Source: Gryganskiella cystojenkinii (Eukaryota > Mortierellomycota > Mortierellomycetes > Mortierellales > Mortierellaceae). From it: a stretch of DNA of 56,384 bases. The first letter of the stretch is position 1, and each line of letters begins with the position of its first letter. Made by a program: the position numbers and the translations under genes. Positions 24,612-37,287 of the stretch are shown here, piece by piece. The stretch spans positions 41,464 to 97,847 of the forward strand of contig JAAAIG010000032.1 of assembly GCA_015852425.1 (NCBI GenBank), in the 5' to 3' direction. The notes beneath the pieces were generated by a model, which searched no databases, was not told where the DNA came from, and saw nothing but the letters and a program-made list of their open reading frames with translations.

Positions 24612-26755
24612 ATGGTTAACATTTGCTGTATCGGTGCCGGCTATGTCGGTAAGCTAATTGTCTTTACTCAACTCAGCACAGCTATGTTCATTAGTCGGAT
24701 CATTGGACTCTGGAATTTGTGCCTGAACCTGATGATCCTGATTACATCTCTAAGCCAATTTCAGGAACCAGAACCGCATTGTTGCTAGCCGCAGTGGACT
24801 TGCTTGACTCTTTCTCGTTCACTCTCCCTCGCATGTCTGCATCATATTCATCTCGTCCAGTTCTTTAACTTATTCTCTTATTCTTTGCTACATTTCCGCC
24901 GACTATGCAGGTGGTCCCAGTTCCGCTGTAATTGCTTACCAATGCCATGACATCAATGTCACAATCGTCGACTTGAACCAGGCCCGTATCGATGCCTGGA
25001 ACTCGGATAACCTCCCCATCTACGAGCCCGGTCTGGATGAGGTCGTCTTTGCCCGTCGCGGCAAGAACTTGTTCTTCTCTACCAACGTTGACCAGGCCAT
25101 TATCGACGCCGATCTGATCTTTGTCTCTGTCAACACTCCCACCAAGAAGTCTGGTATGGGCGCTGGAATGGCCGCTGATCTTGCGTAAGTTTCTTTCCTT
25201 TGATGAGTCTCGGCTGACACCGGGCTTTAGGGATTCAAAAGGCAGCACCATGTGCCTGTCTACCCCCTTTTGCCTTTTGACCCCTTCCCGCTCACAATTG
25301 ACTGGTCGACAGAGCGTGGGAGAAGGAAAAGAAAAATACAGTTCGGGGAACGCAAGCTTGGAGCACGTTGTTGAATTGCCCTTCCAATCTTGGATCCGAT
25401 CGAGGGTTTAGCAGGGACTAGAATTGAACCAGCCAACCAAGGCTTAGATCATGCATAAACATATGCTGCAGGAGAACCGAGGACATGGAACAATTGGTTG
25501 TTCCTCCCCTTCCCCCTATTTTGTTCCCTCTAACCCTGACTGACTCAATTTTCTTTGCCTTTCCTCAATAGTTACATTGAGACCGCCACCCGCCGCATCG
25601 CCGAGGTTGCCACCACCTCCAAGATCGTTATTGAGAAGTCGACCGTTCCCTGCCGCACTGCCCAAAGCATGCGCACCATTCTCGAGGCCAACTCGAGCAA
25701 GGACATTCGTTTCGACATCCTCTCCAACCCCGAGTTCTTGGCCGAGGGTACCGCCATCAACGACTTGACTAACCCCGACCGTGTCTTGATCGGATGCCTC
25801 CAGACCCCCGAGGGTTTCGCCGCCCAACAAAAGCTTGTCGACGTCTACAGCCGCTGGATCCCTAAGGAGCGTGTCATCACCATGAACTTATGGTCGTCCG
25901 AGCTCTCCAAGTTGGCCGCTAACGCTCTCTTGGCCCAGCGTATCTCCTCCATCAATGCTCTCTCTGCCATTTGCGAGGCCACCGGCGCTGATGTCGATGA
26001 GGTTGCTTATGCCTGCGGTACTGATTCCCGTATCGGACCCAAGTTTTTGAAGGCTTCAGTCGGATTCGGAGGATCTTGCTTCCAGAAGGATATTTTGAAC
26101 TTGGTTTACTTGAGCGAGCAGTTGTACTTGCCCGAGGTTGCTGCGTACTGGAAGTCGGTCGTGACCATGAACGAGTACCAGAAGATGCGTTTCACCCACC
26201 GTATTGTCCGTACTTTGTTCAACACTGTCACTCACAAGCGCATTGCCCTTCTCGGATTCGCTTTCAAGAAGGATACTGGTGATACCCGCGAGTCTGCTGC
26301 CATTACCCTTTCCAGCTACTTGATCCAGGAGCGTGCCCATGTTGCCATCTATGACCCCAAGGTCAGCGCCAAGCAGATCAAGCTCGACTTGACCGAACCC
26401 GGTGTCGGTACCAATGAGGCTGAGGGTAAGACTACTGGTTGTGATCATTTGATTTTTCTTGGTGACAAAATTAGCCCTATTTTTCACTACTGACTCTCTT
26501 TATTGTTTCTTTTTTTTTCCAATAGTTGAGAAGCACGTTGAGATCTGCAACAGTGCCTACGACGCCTGCGCCGGTGCTGCTGCCTTGGTTATCTGCACTG
26601 AGTGGGACGAGTTCAAGATGGCTCAGCTGGATTACCAGAAGATCTATGACTCTATGCAAAAGCCCGCCTTTATCTTTGACGGTCGTTTGATCTTGGATGC
26701 CCCCAAGCTCCGTGAGATCGGCTTCCGCGTCGAGACAATTGGAAAGTCTGCTTAA
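24612..26755 (+). CDS. UDP-glucose 6-dehydrogenase
   Basis: Four exons (24612-24648, 24911-25184, 25572-26425, 26526-26755) give 464 residues. The enzyme oxidises UDP-glucose twice with NAD+ to UDP-glucuronate, precursor of glucuronic-acid polymers in the walls of Mucoromycota. It acts in the cytosol. The N-terminal Rossmann fold starts [13 protein letters not shown], with VDLN at the end of strand two. SVNTPTK, EKSTVP and [11 protein letters not shown] follow, and the active-site motif [11 protein letters not shown] places the catalytic Cys at 273. The C-terminal domain has [21 protein letters not shown] and ICTEWDEF. The first exon codes for only the first 12 residues and splits the nucleotide-binding glycine motif, as is common in this family. 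Codon use is visibly biased toward C-ending codons, which suggests high expression. Confidence 0.97.
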
Positions 26756-28524
26756 ATCAATATTTTTTATTGCCCATTTTTTTTCTCCCCGTCCTTCTTG
26801 CATTTTGGTTTTGATCGACCTTTCATACCGCACCCCCCTCCTCTTGTAGTTGTATAGCACTCCTTTGTTACTCTCTTTTTTCATCCCCAAGTATATCCTC
26901 TACAATCCTCTAGGCTGTTTGCCTTCATTATCAGTTTTTTATTTTATTTTTTTTTTTTTTTTTTTTTAATTTACAGCCATCCAAAATAAAAAAAAAAAAA
27001 AAAAGTTGTGAAAAAAAAGAAAAGCAAAGGGAACAATGCAGAAATGTGCCCAACGACCAATTGGTACGTCTTAGCCCTCTCAGGGACCGAAAAAGGGATT
27101 CTGTTTCATCTTTTCTTTATGCTGTTACTTTCACAAAGATATCTTGCGCATGGATCGTCGTTCTGGCTTACGAACTGTCAGTGCATTTGTTCTATTCTTG
27201 GTCATGATCGGATGCTTGACTCGCCCTTGCTCTTGCCCTTGCCCTTGCAAAAAAAAAAAAAAAATTGCGAAACGAACTGCTCTGCAAGCATAAAGAACCT
27301 CACTCTCTCGTTTTGGTGGCTCACAGACCGTCCGTCCGCCCGCCTGTCCATCCTTTTGGCTTCTTTTGTTCCGCCGCCTGTCGTCTCTCCTTTTTTTTGT
27401 GAATCTTAGCATCCATGTTGGGCACATCAATCCCACACGAAATATAAGACAAGAGAGGCGAAGATAGCTTTTTCATGTTTTGCTCTATATGGCCTCCCGG
27501 GGGTGAAGTTTGTGGAGGTTTGGTCTGAGATGGAAAGGTAGACGAGGACAGACCTTTTGCTTCCTTTCTTGATTGAACCCCTCGATCCGTGATTCACAGA
27601 ATCATTGGGCGGATTGCCAATGCCCTCGAATAAACAAATGAAGAAAGAAGAGAAAAAGTAAGGACAAAAAATGGTCACCATGGTTCAACAAGTTTGAAGT
27701 AGCACAAGAAAAGAGAACACAAGAAGATTGAGATCGAGGGTTTTTTGTTTGAAGAGTTGTCCAACGGAGAGTGAGTGTAGAGAGGGATGAGAACAAGGGA
27801 CGGAGGAGAGGGGCTTCTTCTTCTTTCTTGGCGAACGCTCAAACTTTTTTTTTTTTTTTTGTGCTCTGTCTGTGTCTGCTCTTTTTCTTTTTTGCTTCTC
27901 AATCCCTCATTAGACTCTCTGGCTATTGTTCATCGCCTCCATTCCATCAACCATCTCTCTCTCTCCTCCCTCTCTTCTGCTGTTTGGTGCGGTTTGCACA
28001 TTTCGCTCCATCTCTCCCCGCATCACTCGGACGAACCAACCAAACAAAGCTGGTTCCACTCGACTCGAAACTGACCTCTGCCTGACCGACCCTGTCCAGT
28101 TTTCGTTTTTTTTTGAGTGTCCACAAGTCTCTGTTTCATTCTTGTTTCTCTTTCCAATTGGCATCCCCCTGTTCTCGCCATCATTCCTCGACAGACCATG
28201 TCATGCCATCCCTAGCCCTGCATTGCCTTGTTTCCTCTTGACACTCTCCTCTTTCTACTGTACATAGCTGTCAACTCTTTTTTTTTTCTTTCTATTTTTT
28301 GCTTTTGTTGCCACTACCGCACCTTTGTATATTTTTTTGTTATTTCATTTTTTTTTAACAGTTTCTTACTGTCCATCGTGTCAGCATACCACCTCCTCCT
28401 CTACAACCTTCTCATTTTTGAGTATTAACTTGCTACTGGAACGAAAAAAAAACCTTTTTTTGGCTTTCTAATTTTTAAGCTACCGTCCACACCTACCAGA
28501 GCAATCTCCCCACCCTCCCTCCAC
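26756..28524. other. 1.8-kb intergenic region
   Basis: Starts with the UGDH 3' UTR, including a T run at about 26943-26967 and an A run at about 26987-27003. A CTTGCC hexamer repeat lies at about 27221-27247. From about 27840 to the ATG at 28525 the plus strand is strongly T/C-rich, probably the long leader of the VPS9 gene. I see no supported gene. Confidence 0.5.
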
Positions 28525-28913
28525 ATGGCTCGAAATGAGTCTCACGAGCCGCGCAATCGGTCCAACAGTCTCTCGGCCGCTTGGTCTTATCTCTGGCGTG
28601 GTAGCGGCCCCAAACAAACTTCTCCTCCCTCTCAACCCCAATCGCCCGAGGGATCCTCAATAGCAGCAAACAGATCGAGCACCGGCAGTCGGCACCAAAC
28701 CATCAAAGAAGAAGACGACGATGACGATGAAGAGGATCGTGCCCTAGGTAAAGGGATCACTCGCAAGGTATTGCCTCAACAGCGACGATCGACTTCCAGT
28801 GTCCATTCCAGTCCTGCAGGGAGCTCGAGGACTTCTCCGAGGATCGAGTCTCGGCGCGCCTCGGCCACAATCATCACTACTGCTTCTTCTTCTTTGTCCA
28901 TCTACCCACATCC

Positions 28914-28963
<50 letters not shown>

Positions 28964-31900
28964 CCCAACCACATCAACAGCCATCGGCTCTGGAGAGGAT
29001 AGCGATTCATAATGGGAATATCAACAACGCGTTCGCTTCGACCATGCATCACCACTCCCCCTCAACTCTACCACCTGTAAAGGATATGCAAGGTCGTTTC
29101 TTGACAGAAGAGGATATGGCATTTTCCATCGACTCTAGTCGCTCTCGACAATCCAAACAACAACCAAATAAGGGAGGTCGCTCATCCACTGCTGCAGCGG
29201 GACACGGCCCTCAATTGAGCAATAATGGCGGTGGCGTCGTCGTTGTCGGAGAATACTTTGATCGCGAACTGATGAAATCCTCGCAGACATCCACCTCTCC
29301 ATCCTTGTTGAACAACGATGGACCTCGCAGGGTCGTGCGACCGAGCAGTGAGCATGGTCATACTAGTAACAGCAATAGTGGTGGCGAAGGAGCAGAAGAT
29401 TCCACTGACGCTATGACCCACCAGACCGACGGATCAACTGCAGGTACGCTTCAATCTTCCTCTTCACCGGTCTCTGCTTCGAGTTCTTCTGCCTTCTCGG
29501 CATCCTGTCCGTCTCCTGCTTCAGGTACAGTTCAGTGTATATGAGAGAGAGAAAAAAGTATTGCGCCTTTTGTGCGGTTTGAGATTCTCTGTGATGTAAC
29601 GGAGCCCGTTATGCATCCCCTCAAAATATCCTGTTTCCTGCCCTGCAGACCTCAATTGAGGCTGCAATCTTTGTCATACACTCAAAAAAACGCGCATACC
29701 TTCGCCCCTCCCTGTCTCCATTTCTGAGAAACACAAAAAGAGACAACGAGTGAAACAATGATGCATTTGAACGAAAGAAAAACTCTTTGACAGTGATATT
29801 TTTGAAGAAGACACCTGAACTTTCGACCACACAAGCAATGTTCAACAAACCGCTGCCCTAATTGCCATCAAAACAATTCGGCACGAGTTCCTCTTTCTTG
29901 CTGTCACCCTGCAGCTTGTTTTCTGTCCCACGGTCGACAGCCCCTCTACATTTTTTTGTGTGCTGCCAATTTCTTTCCTCCTTTGTGTCTGTAGCCGTGT
30001 ATTTTTTGTGCCTTTTCGAAAAGAAAGTGTTTTTTCTCGTGCAACCGAGTCCATCGTATTTTGACTAACAAGTCCCTCTGGCTTTGTTTTGGGCTATGTT
30101 CAAAATCTCTCTTCTACTGCTCCCTCCTCCTGCAGAGAGCGACGGCGCGCGATTCAAGCCGACACAATTGGCCTGGCCAGTTGTTCAAGGGCCCTCAGCA
30201 CCGACGACACCAGTTGTGGGTCTGGGGCTAAACGGTTTGGATGGACCCCACGAGCCAAATGAGCTCCTTGCGCAATTGGTCTCGCACACCTCGGGACCGA
30301 CCTATTTTGATATCACCCCATCGTCGTCTGCACAACTTCCGACTCTAGGGAACGCTCGGGTGCCGAAGAAATCATCCTCTTCGACAGCCTCAGCTTACAC
30401 CACAAAAACCCCTGGGCGTCGATCCAAACGGACCCCTGCTCAAAGCATCTCAAGCACGATCACTGCTGGTTCAGCGTCACGTGGAGGTGGCTATAATATC
30501 TCAGCAGACAATACGAGTCAAAATTCGGCATCGTACTTAGATGAACAGGATGTCGAACTGGATGAGAACTCCTTCTACGTACACCTTCAGCGCATGCAAG
30601 AACGACATCTAGCGCAACAAGAACCAGGGTGGTTGCGATCTCAACACGCGCTTCTTCAGGCTAAGCATAAAGGACCCGGGACGGCAAACGACAACAACAG
30701 TCGTAAATCTGGAGCGGGCTCGCCATTTTTGATGACCAGCAGAGGAACACTGAATAACAGCCCTAATGGGAGCGACGGCTATAGCTCCTCACCCTCATTT
30801 TTGCCCAATTTCCATCTTCAATCGCGACATGGAGTATCCGGATCGAGCCCTTCCACTGCCAACAATGCTACGGCAAGTGCTCACCATCGACATCAGCCGA
30901 TCCAACCCTTCAATTGCTTCCAGCCCGGAAATGTCATTTGCGTGCCTAGGGAGCGCAGTTTGGGTGGTTTGATATTCCATAAGACCTTTGTTGGTAAGTC
31001 CTGATATCTGTAATTGCCATGCTGATAGGAGTTTACAATTAGTGTTGTTAAAGAGCTTAACCTTTTTTTTCATGTTGTACACTTTTGATAGACACGCATA
31101 TTTTGACGCCGTCACCTTACTTTCGAGGACAGTTTCTGACACTGGATCATAAGGTTGTCGAAATTGACAAGTCTTCTATCAGGGCGATCTCTGGTAATAT
31201 CACGATTACGTGATGTAGTTGACATCATCATGCAGTTGATCCATGAATCTGACTCCATCTGTGGTTACCCAATTTTTTAGGCTTTGCTCATCCTCGATAT
31301 GTTCAAATCCTGTCGGAAGAGACGGTGTATAATGGCTCGTCGCAAAAGCCAACTCGGGTGCTGATCCTGGACAGACCTCTGGAGGGCGATGGCGTGGTTC
31401 AGACTCGTCCGCTTGATGGTCCTGTCATGCCGGCTGTGCGAGGATTCACAAGGTAAGCAACCAGCGTGACCAGAACTCCCGACAAACTCTTGCACTTTGC
31501 AGCCAAGACCATTAATATAAATGTTCGTATCCTTTTATTCCTTTAGTGACTTGGCCTTCTTGGAAGCCTTTCCTGAGCTCAACCGGGCATTGCGGGACTT
31601 TCACCACCTGTGCCAGGAGTTTGAGAACACGTATGTCTATATCCGCGGTTTTGCCGCCTATACCCTTGACAAACTCCGTCTCATCTACGAGAAAGCCTAT
31701 CGTGACTGCTTGGGTGACTCGGTGAAGCTTCAAAGGATGATCCTACGAGGTGTCCAAGCCGAGCAGGATTGTTTTGCAGAACTCATGGAAAAGTAAGTAA
31801 ACAACTACTCCGCGACAATCTCTGTGTTTGTTCAGGTTTTTGATTTGAGAAGACTAACTAAAGGGCGGCTCATTTAAATCTTTAGTGTTGTGCTTGGAAA

Positions 31901-34900
31901 ACTCTATCAAAAGCTGTTTATTCATTCCCTGGTGCCTTGTTACGCACAGCGAGATTTAGAGATGGACGAGATTATTTTGAAGTACAATCGATATTTATTC
32001 GGTGCCGGCTACCATCGCGGCATGGATGTGGATACTTGTTTGGCCGCAAGTGATAATAGTCCCCTTCTCCAACAGACCCTCAGGAAGTTTGGGCTTTCGG
32101 AAAAATTACGGACCATGCGCTTTGATATTATAATGGAAAGAGCAGCAGGACTGTTCAGGGCTTGGGATCAAGATTTCCAATCGTCTTCGATGTCCGGTTC
32201 AATGTTCAGCTCAAAAGCCTCTCTCCGAGAGACGGAGCAAGAACAGAAAAGGCGACAATTGAGAGAGTCTTTGCGAGTTTTCGTTAAAGATCACCGCAGC
32301 GCTGATACAACCAAGTCCCCCAGGCCTGCCGTTATACCAACTCCGACGACCCAGACGACCCCTGAGCACAAGGCAGTCGCGTCCGACGAGGACGAAGAGG
32401 ACGGCCCTGAGGATGTTTGGAATACCCCCTTGGAAAAGGTCTATTGTATCAAGCAGGTTCTTGACGCGATCACTGCAGTGGCAGAGGACCACCTTTTGAA
32501 TGGCCAATCCGTGGGATTTGTGCAAAAGAAGCGATCAGGTAAGACATATAGTCGCAAAAGGACCAAGGTAGCCAGAAGTGACTCTTTTTCGTAGATCCAC
32601 AGGGCCTGTGCTTACCAAATCCATTGACAATAGACGTATCGGTGACGACGGACGATTTTATTCCTCTTCTTGCCATGGTGATTATCCAAGCACGGTTAAT
32701 GAAGATCGGAAGCAACTTGTTCTATCTCCAACGGTTCCGTATCAACTCCGTCAAGGCAGATATGGCGTAAGTCTCCAAACCAGGACTTTTTTAATCAACG
32801 TGTTTAAATAAGTGATATGAGACTAACTTGACATCCGTAACCAGGTTTGCTTTGGTCACTTTTGAAGCTTCTGTCGAATTTCTCAAGTCGGACCCGTTGA
32901 CGTTGCTAAGACCGGATCGAGCTGCCCAGCCTTTGACTGCCACAACCATGACCGAACCGAGCAACGTGCGAAAGAGCATGGATGTGGGCCATAAGAGTCC
33001 AACAGATGAAGTCCAGATCATGCCTTGGGGAACGCCTTCACATACAGGCTGGGGATTCTCGCCTCCAAAGAGCTCCCTGTTTGATCCGCCCTCGCTCGGG
33101 TTGTTAATGTCAACCCCTGTTCTAGACACGAGTGAAACAATGCCAGAAATACCTCTGGATATCAACAAGTCTCCCACGCTGGCAGCCCGTCCCCCCTTGA
33201 CGAATCGACACAGCGATTTTGTTCAGCAGTATCAACAACGACATGCTCGCTCGACTTCGATGAACTTTGATGATCGGTATCGACGGGTTGCTTTAGATGA
33301 AGATGTTCTAGGCGGTGGCGTCGATAATTCCAGCGGCAACAACAGCTGGTCAAAAAGCCCTCAATTGGGACCTCGATTTGTTTCCGGAACAAGCTCACCT
33401 TTGGCTCCAGCATCGCCTAATGGAGCAAGCCCCAGTGATTTACCTCCAACTGGTTACACTCGTCGGCCTTCTCACCAAATGCAACAACAGCAGCTTGCGC
33501 AGGTACAAATGCCACAGAGGCACTCAATGTCGAGTGGACAATCGCCGATGTATATGCAGGCCCACCACAGCCAACAACACCTCCACAGGATCTCGCTCGA
33601 GCAAGGACGGGAGACCATGAACCGATCCACTATTCTGCCATTACAATCGCCAAATTTGACTCCGCAGCTCGTAGTGAAGCCCCAGATCATGATTCCACCA
33701 CCAAAGACTCCACCGATGAACAGTCAAATTACCTCATCGTCTTCCTCATCGTCAGGAGCTCGTGCTCGGCCTATGTCTATGATTGTTGTCGGTGCGTTGG
33801 CGTCATCTGGTTATTCAAGCTCTTACACAGGTCCTGGGGGTGGTCTTTACAGCAACAGCTCCGGCTCTGTGGGGCCGCGTTCTCGCACGACTTTTAGTGG
33901 TTCCTCCAACCACTCGAGTCCTGCGACGAGTCCGAGATTGGGGCCAGGCATGATCAGCCGGTCTAACAATGGCCCGCGATCCAACAGTCTCATGTCGACG
34001 CCTTTTCCTATGGTTCGGGCTAATTCCATGACTGCGGGTGTGTTGAATGGTCAACCATCTGTTGGAACCAAGGGAGCGACTGACTCGACTGCTGGAAGAC
34101 ATTGCGACAAGAGCGAGCCAGGATCTCCGTTGCTATCGGAGACATCCTGGGGTACACAGTCTTTGTCGGCTCTGCCATCTCGTGCTCCTGTATTTTCGAC
34201 GTCGCCCTTTACCTCGCCATTGCTGACTGCTACTTCCACCTCAACTTCGACCTCGATTTCTTCTGCTGCCACAGCTCTAGCTTCAGCTCCTGCGACAACC
34301 ACGACCACGAATACTGCGCCACAAACACCCGAACACCGTCCTACCAAGGAAAATGGTAGCAAACTTGGAGTAAATTCGCCAGGTCGAATCCGAACCTCGC
34401 CCTCCTCGACTACGACCTCGTCCATCTCAACTCCAACCACCCCGTCGACATTTTCTCCGTCAGGTTCGAATGCTCTGCTGGAATCCTTGAATACGAGTGC
34501 GCAGTTGGCTAGCCCGCCGCAAATGGTCGGTGGTAACGGCAGTTTAGGCCGGAGTAAATCCACGCATGTCCCCACGAGCTCAGATAAAATGACCATGACC
34601 ACCGCTCCTTCATCGCCAACATCATCTACGTCCTCGAGTGTTGCAGGAAGCGTCCATTCATCGACCAGGAACAGCAGCAGTGTAGGACGACAAAACACTG
34701 TTCGATTGTCTTTGCCAAAGCTCTCGCTCTCACCTTCTGCTCCATCGACGGCCTTTTGCAAGACCACTGTCACCGCCGAGGCCACGGGCAACCATGCAAC
34801 CACGACCACTACCACAACGACCACCATGACAAATGCTGGAGAAGAGGAGGATAGCAGGAGGCCCGACCAAGAAGAGAGTTTGACTGCTTGGAGCAAGGAC

Positions 34901-36505
34901 CCGTTTGTAAGTGCGGGTGCTAGTACGAATGCGAACCCTGTCTCAACTCCTACCAGGCAATCAGAATCTGATGCAAAGAATAGTCCTGAGATCCCAGCCG
35001 TCGCTAAGTTGACACGATCATCAGGTTCTCATGTCAGAGCGCGGTCACCGGCGATCTCGATGGCGAACACTCCATTTGCTTTCAACGATCTTGGAAAAGA
35101 ATCTAACGGTGGGTCCTCGCCTTCTGCCTCAAGGTCCGAAAGCAGGGAGACCTCGCCCTTGCTTGTGCCCGTAGCGAGTCAAGACAGATTGATCCCACTG
35201 ACGACAAGATCCAAGCGAGACTCCCAGGAAGGAATTGCGGTGATTGCAGAGACCTCGACAGATTCCCTTGTTGAGAATGCCCCTGTCGTGGCCGTGGAAG
35301 ATGGCAGCGTGGAAACGAAAAGGAAAACCATTCCTGGGGTCAGAATACCACCGGTACCATTGCAACAACTAGACAGTGAACCATCGAGTTTAAAGTTCTC
35401 GAACCGAACCTACCTCCCGACAAGTGGCGGTCTATCATCTTCGTTCTCGTCGATCTCGAACGGAACCTCATCGCCCTCATTTTCCCAACAGCAATTCCAT
35501 TTTGCCGCAAGACAATCTGCGCCAGAGATTATATCATTGTCTAGTCCCTTGACCGGCAACATCGTTACACCGAGAGCCGGGGCCGTATCGCCTGCGGATG
35601 GGCGACACCACCGATCTACTGGCAGTGTCTCGGCCGCCGATTACAGTGGTAGCTATTTATCTTCGTCTTTGATGGATCATCATCATCATATGCGAAACTC
35701 CAGCAACAACGGCGGTCATGTTGCCAATGGCAGTTCTGGCCAAGCAGCTTTTAACCGTCGATCCTTAGATGGACCCAGACCGAACTCTAGTCTTGGTAAC
35801 TATGGGAGCGGTAGCTCCTCCAGCCTGAGCGGGACAACGGCCATTTTGTCCACTTCAGTCTCAAGCTCGTCGACTCTTGAGCGTCCTCACCCGTTGTATC
35901 AGTACCATCCCACTGGAGGCTCTGCTCAGTCCAACAGCAGCAGTCGACAAGCAGCGATGGCGTTAATCGCCTCTCCCTTGCTTGTGAGCAGTCATAGTGC
36001 CAGCTCCGTGCCTCGTCAGCAACAGCATCAGCAGCAACAACAGCATCTGTATCAGAGTCATCACCGACAACATTCAGCGTCCGCATATCTTTTGTCATCG
36101 TCTACTTCTTCCCCTTCAAAGAGCTGTGACCAGTCGTGGATAGGTCCTAACGCAGCAAAAGGATTTGGAATTCAGTCTCGATACAGTAACCCAAGCACGG
36201 ACTCTACAGAAAGTGTCCAGTCGATGACATCTGCGACCACTGAAGAAGGATCCGAGGGTGCCCAAGGCGACCGAGATAGCAACCAATTCAACGAGAACGA
36301 GTCTCGGGGTCATGCGAAACCCAGGGACATGACCACGTCCTCCTCTCCGGCTGCGTTCCATATCAAGATGGACAGTGGCAAATATGTGGGCCAGCCACCA
36401 CACCAGCAGCCAAAGCCAGTACTCGTTCACAACGCTCCGGCAGTGCTTATCCCAGGAATTGTTGGTCTGGGCGTCAGTGGTGATCGCGAGACCACACCTG
36501 TGTAG
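28525..36505 (+). CDS. VARP/Vrl1-like VPS9-domain protein (Rab GEF), no ankyrin repeats
   Basis: Eight exons (28525-29524, 30136-30993, 31092-31193, 31281-31452, 31547-31792, 31886-32538, 32595-32766, 32845-36505) give 2,287 residues. VPS9 domains activate Rab5/Rab21-type GTPases on endosomes. The centre, residues about 600-1090, follows the N-terminal half of animal ANKRD27 (VARP) and yeast Vrl1. A segment with VPRERSLGG..FHKTF and FRGQFLTLDHKVVEI comes first, then PRYVQILSEETVYNG and a helical stretch. The VPS9 core (TTDDFIPLLAMVIIQA, NLFYLQRF) ends KADMAFALVTFEASVEFLK. The first ~580 residues are disordered, with a 16-residue Gln run. The last ~1,190 are Ser/Thr/Asn/Pro-rich, where VARP has ankyrin repeats. 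The assignment rests on remembered family alignment. The long first intron (611 nt) and the huge last exon are unusual here. Confidence 0.85.
28915..28962 (+). repeat. (CAA)16 microsatellite coding poly-Gln
   Basis: Sixteen uninterrupted CAA codons in exon 1 of the VPS9-domain gene. The purity of the run implies length variation between strains. Confidence 0.95.
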
Positions 36506-37287
36506 AGTGGACTGGAACAGGACTGATGCTTACGTGACTTTTTTTTACAAATAAAAAACGTGGAGTCAATGGTTGGGCCAGGCGTTCGACAAACTGAGAG
36601 CACGGCGCCCTTTTTTTTCTTTTATTTTTGATCGTCATGCCTGCAACTGTTGCACTACACAAACATAAAAATGTCAAAAATAATTTTCACACCTAACGCA
36701 TATTTGGGCGCACTTTCTTGCTTTCAGTTCTGAGGCGCTCGCAGTGATGGTGGTCCATGTGGATTGATAACAGTAATTGAAGGATGTTGGAAGAGTGGGA
36801 GAGCGGACGACTGAATGTTTCGTGAGGGTTGGAAATGAGGCAAGAGATGCTAAGAGTCTGCGAAAAACAAGGAGTCTTTATGAAACCTCTTGAACAAACG
36901 ACCATATGGTTCGATGGCTCAAATGGCTCGTCATTTTTTGTGTTTGTTTGCAGGGTCGCACCCGCCACTGCTCAACGTATTCTGGTCAGGACTATGCATC
37001 ATCCAAGAGTTCCCGGAGGTACAAGCGAGGCGTTTGTAGGCAGGGGGTCTTTTCTTATTTATTTATTTGCATCTGTGCTCTTTCCGATTTCCATCTTTTA
37101 CAACTTCTTTCTGCCATCTTTTTTCTTCTCTGGCTAGTCTTCTCTTCCTCCTCGATTTCATTGTTTTTGCTCTCGTCCTCCACTTTCTCCCCTCAGGCTC
37201 CTCTCTCCTCTCCCACTCTCTCACGCTTTGTGTTTGTTTTGCTATCCTTCCTCCGTCCCTCCTCTGTCACGGTCTCTTGTCCTCATA
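36506..37287. other. Intergenic region
   Basis: An AATAAA word at about 36550 follows the VPS9 gene. From about 37060 the plus strand is C/T-rich, the likely leader of the next gene. No gene seen. Confidence 0.5.

Noticed and set aside
34051..34896. A 281-codon minus-strand frame with many Val runs
   Set aside because: Complement of the Ser/Thr-rich tail of the VPS9 protein. The Val/Val/Glu composition is what antisense of such codons gives.
37228..37287. Upstream non-ATG extensions of frames (GTG at 37228 and 42002, TTG at 3368 and 8050)
   Set aside because: Fungal nuclear genes rarely start at these codons. A good ATG follows in three cases, and in the DED1 case upstream exons supply the true start.
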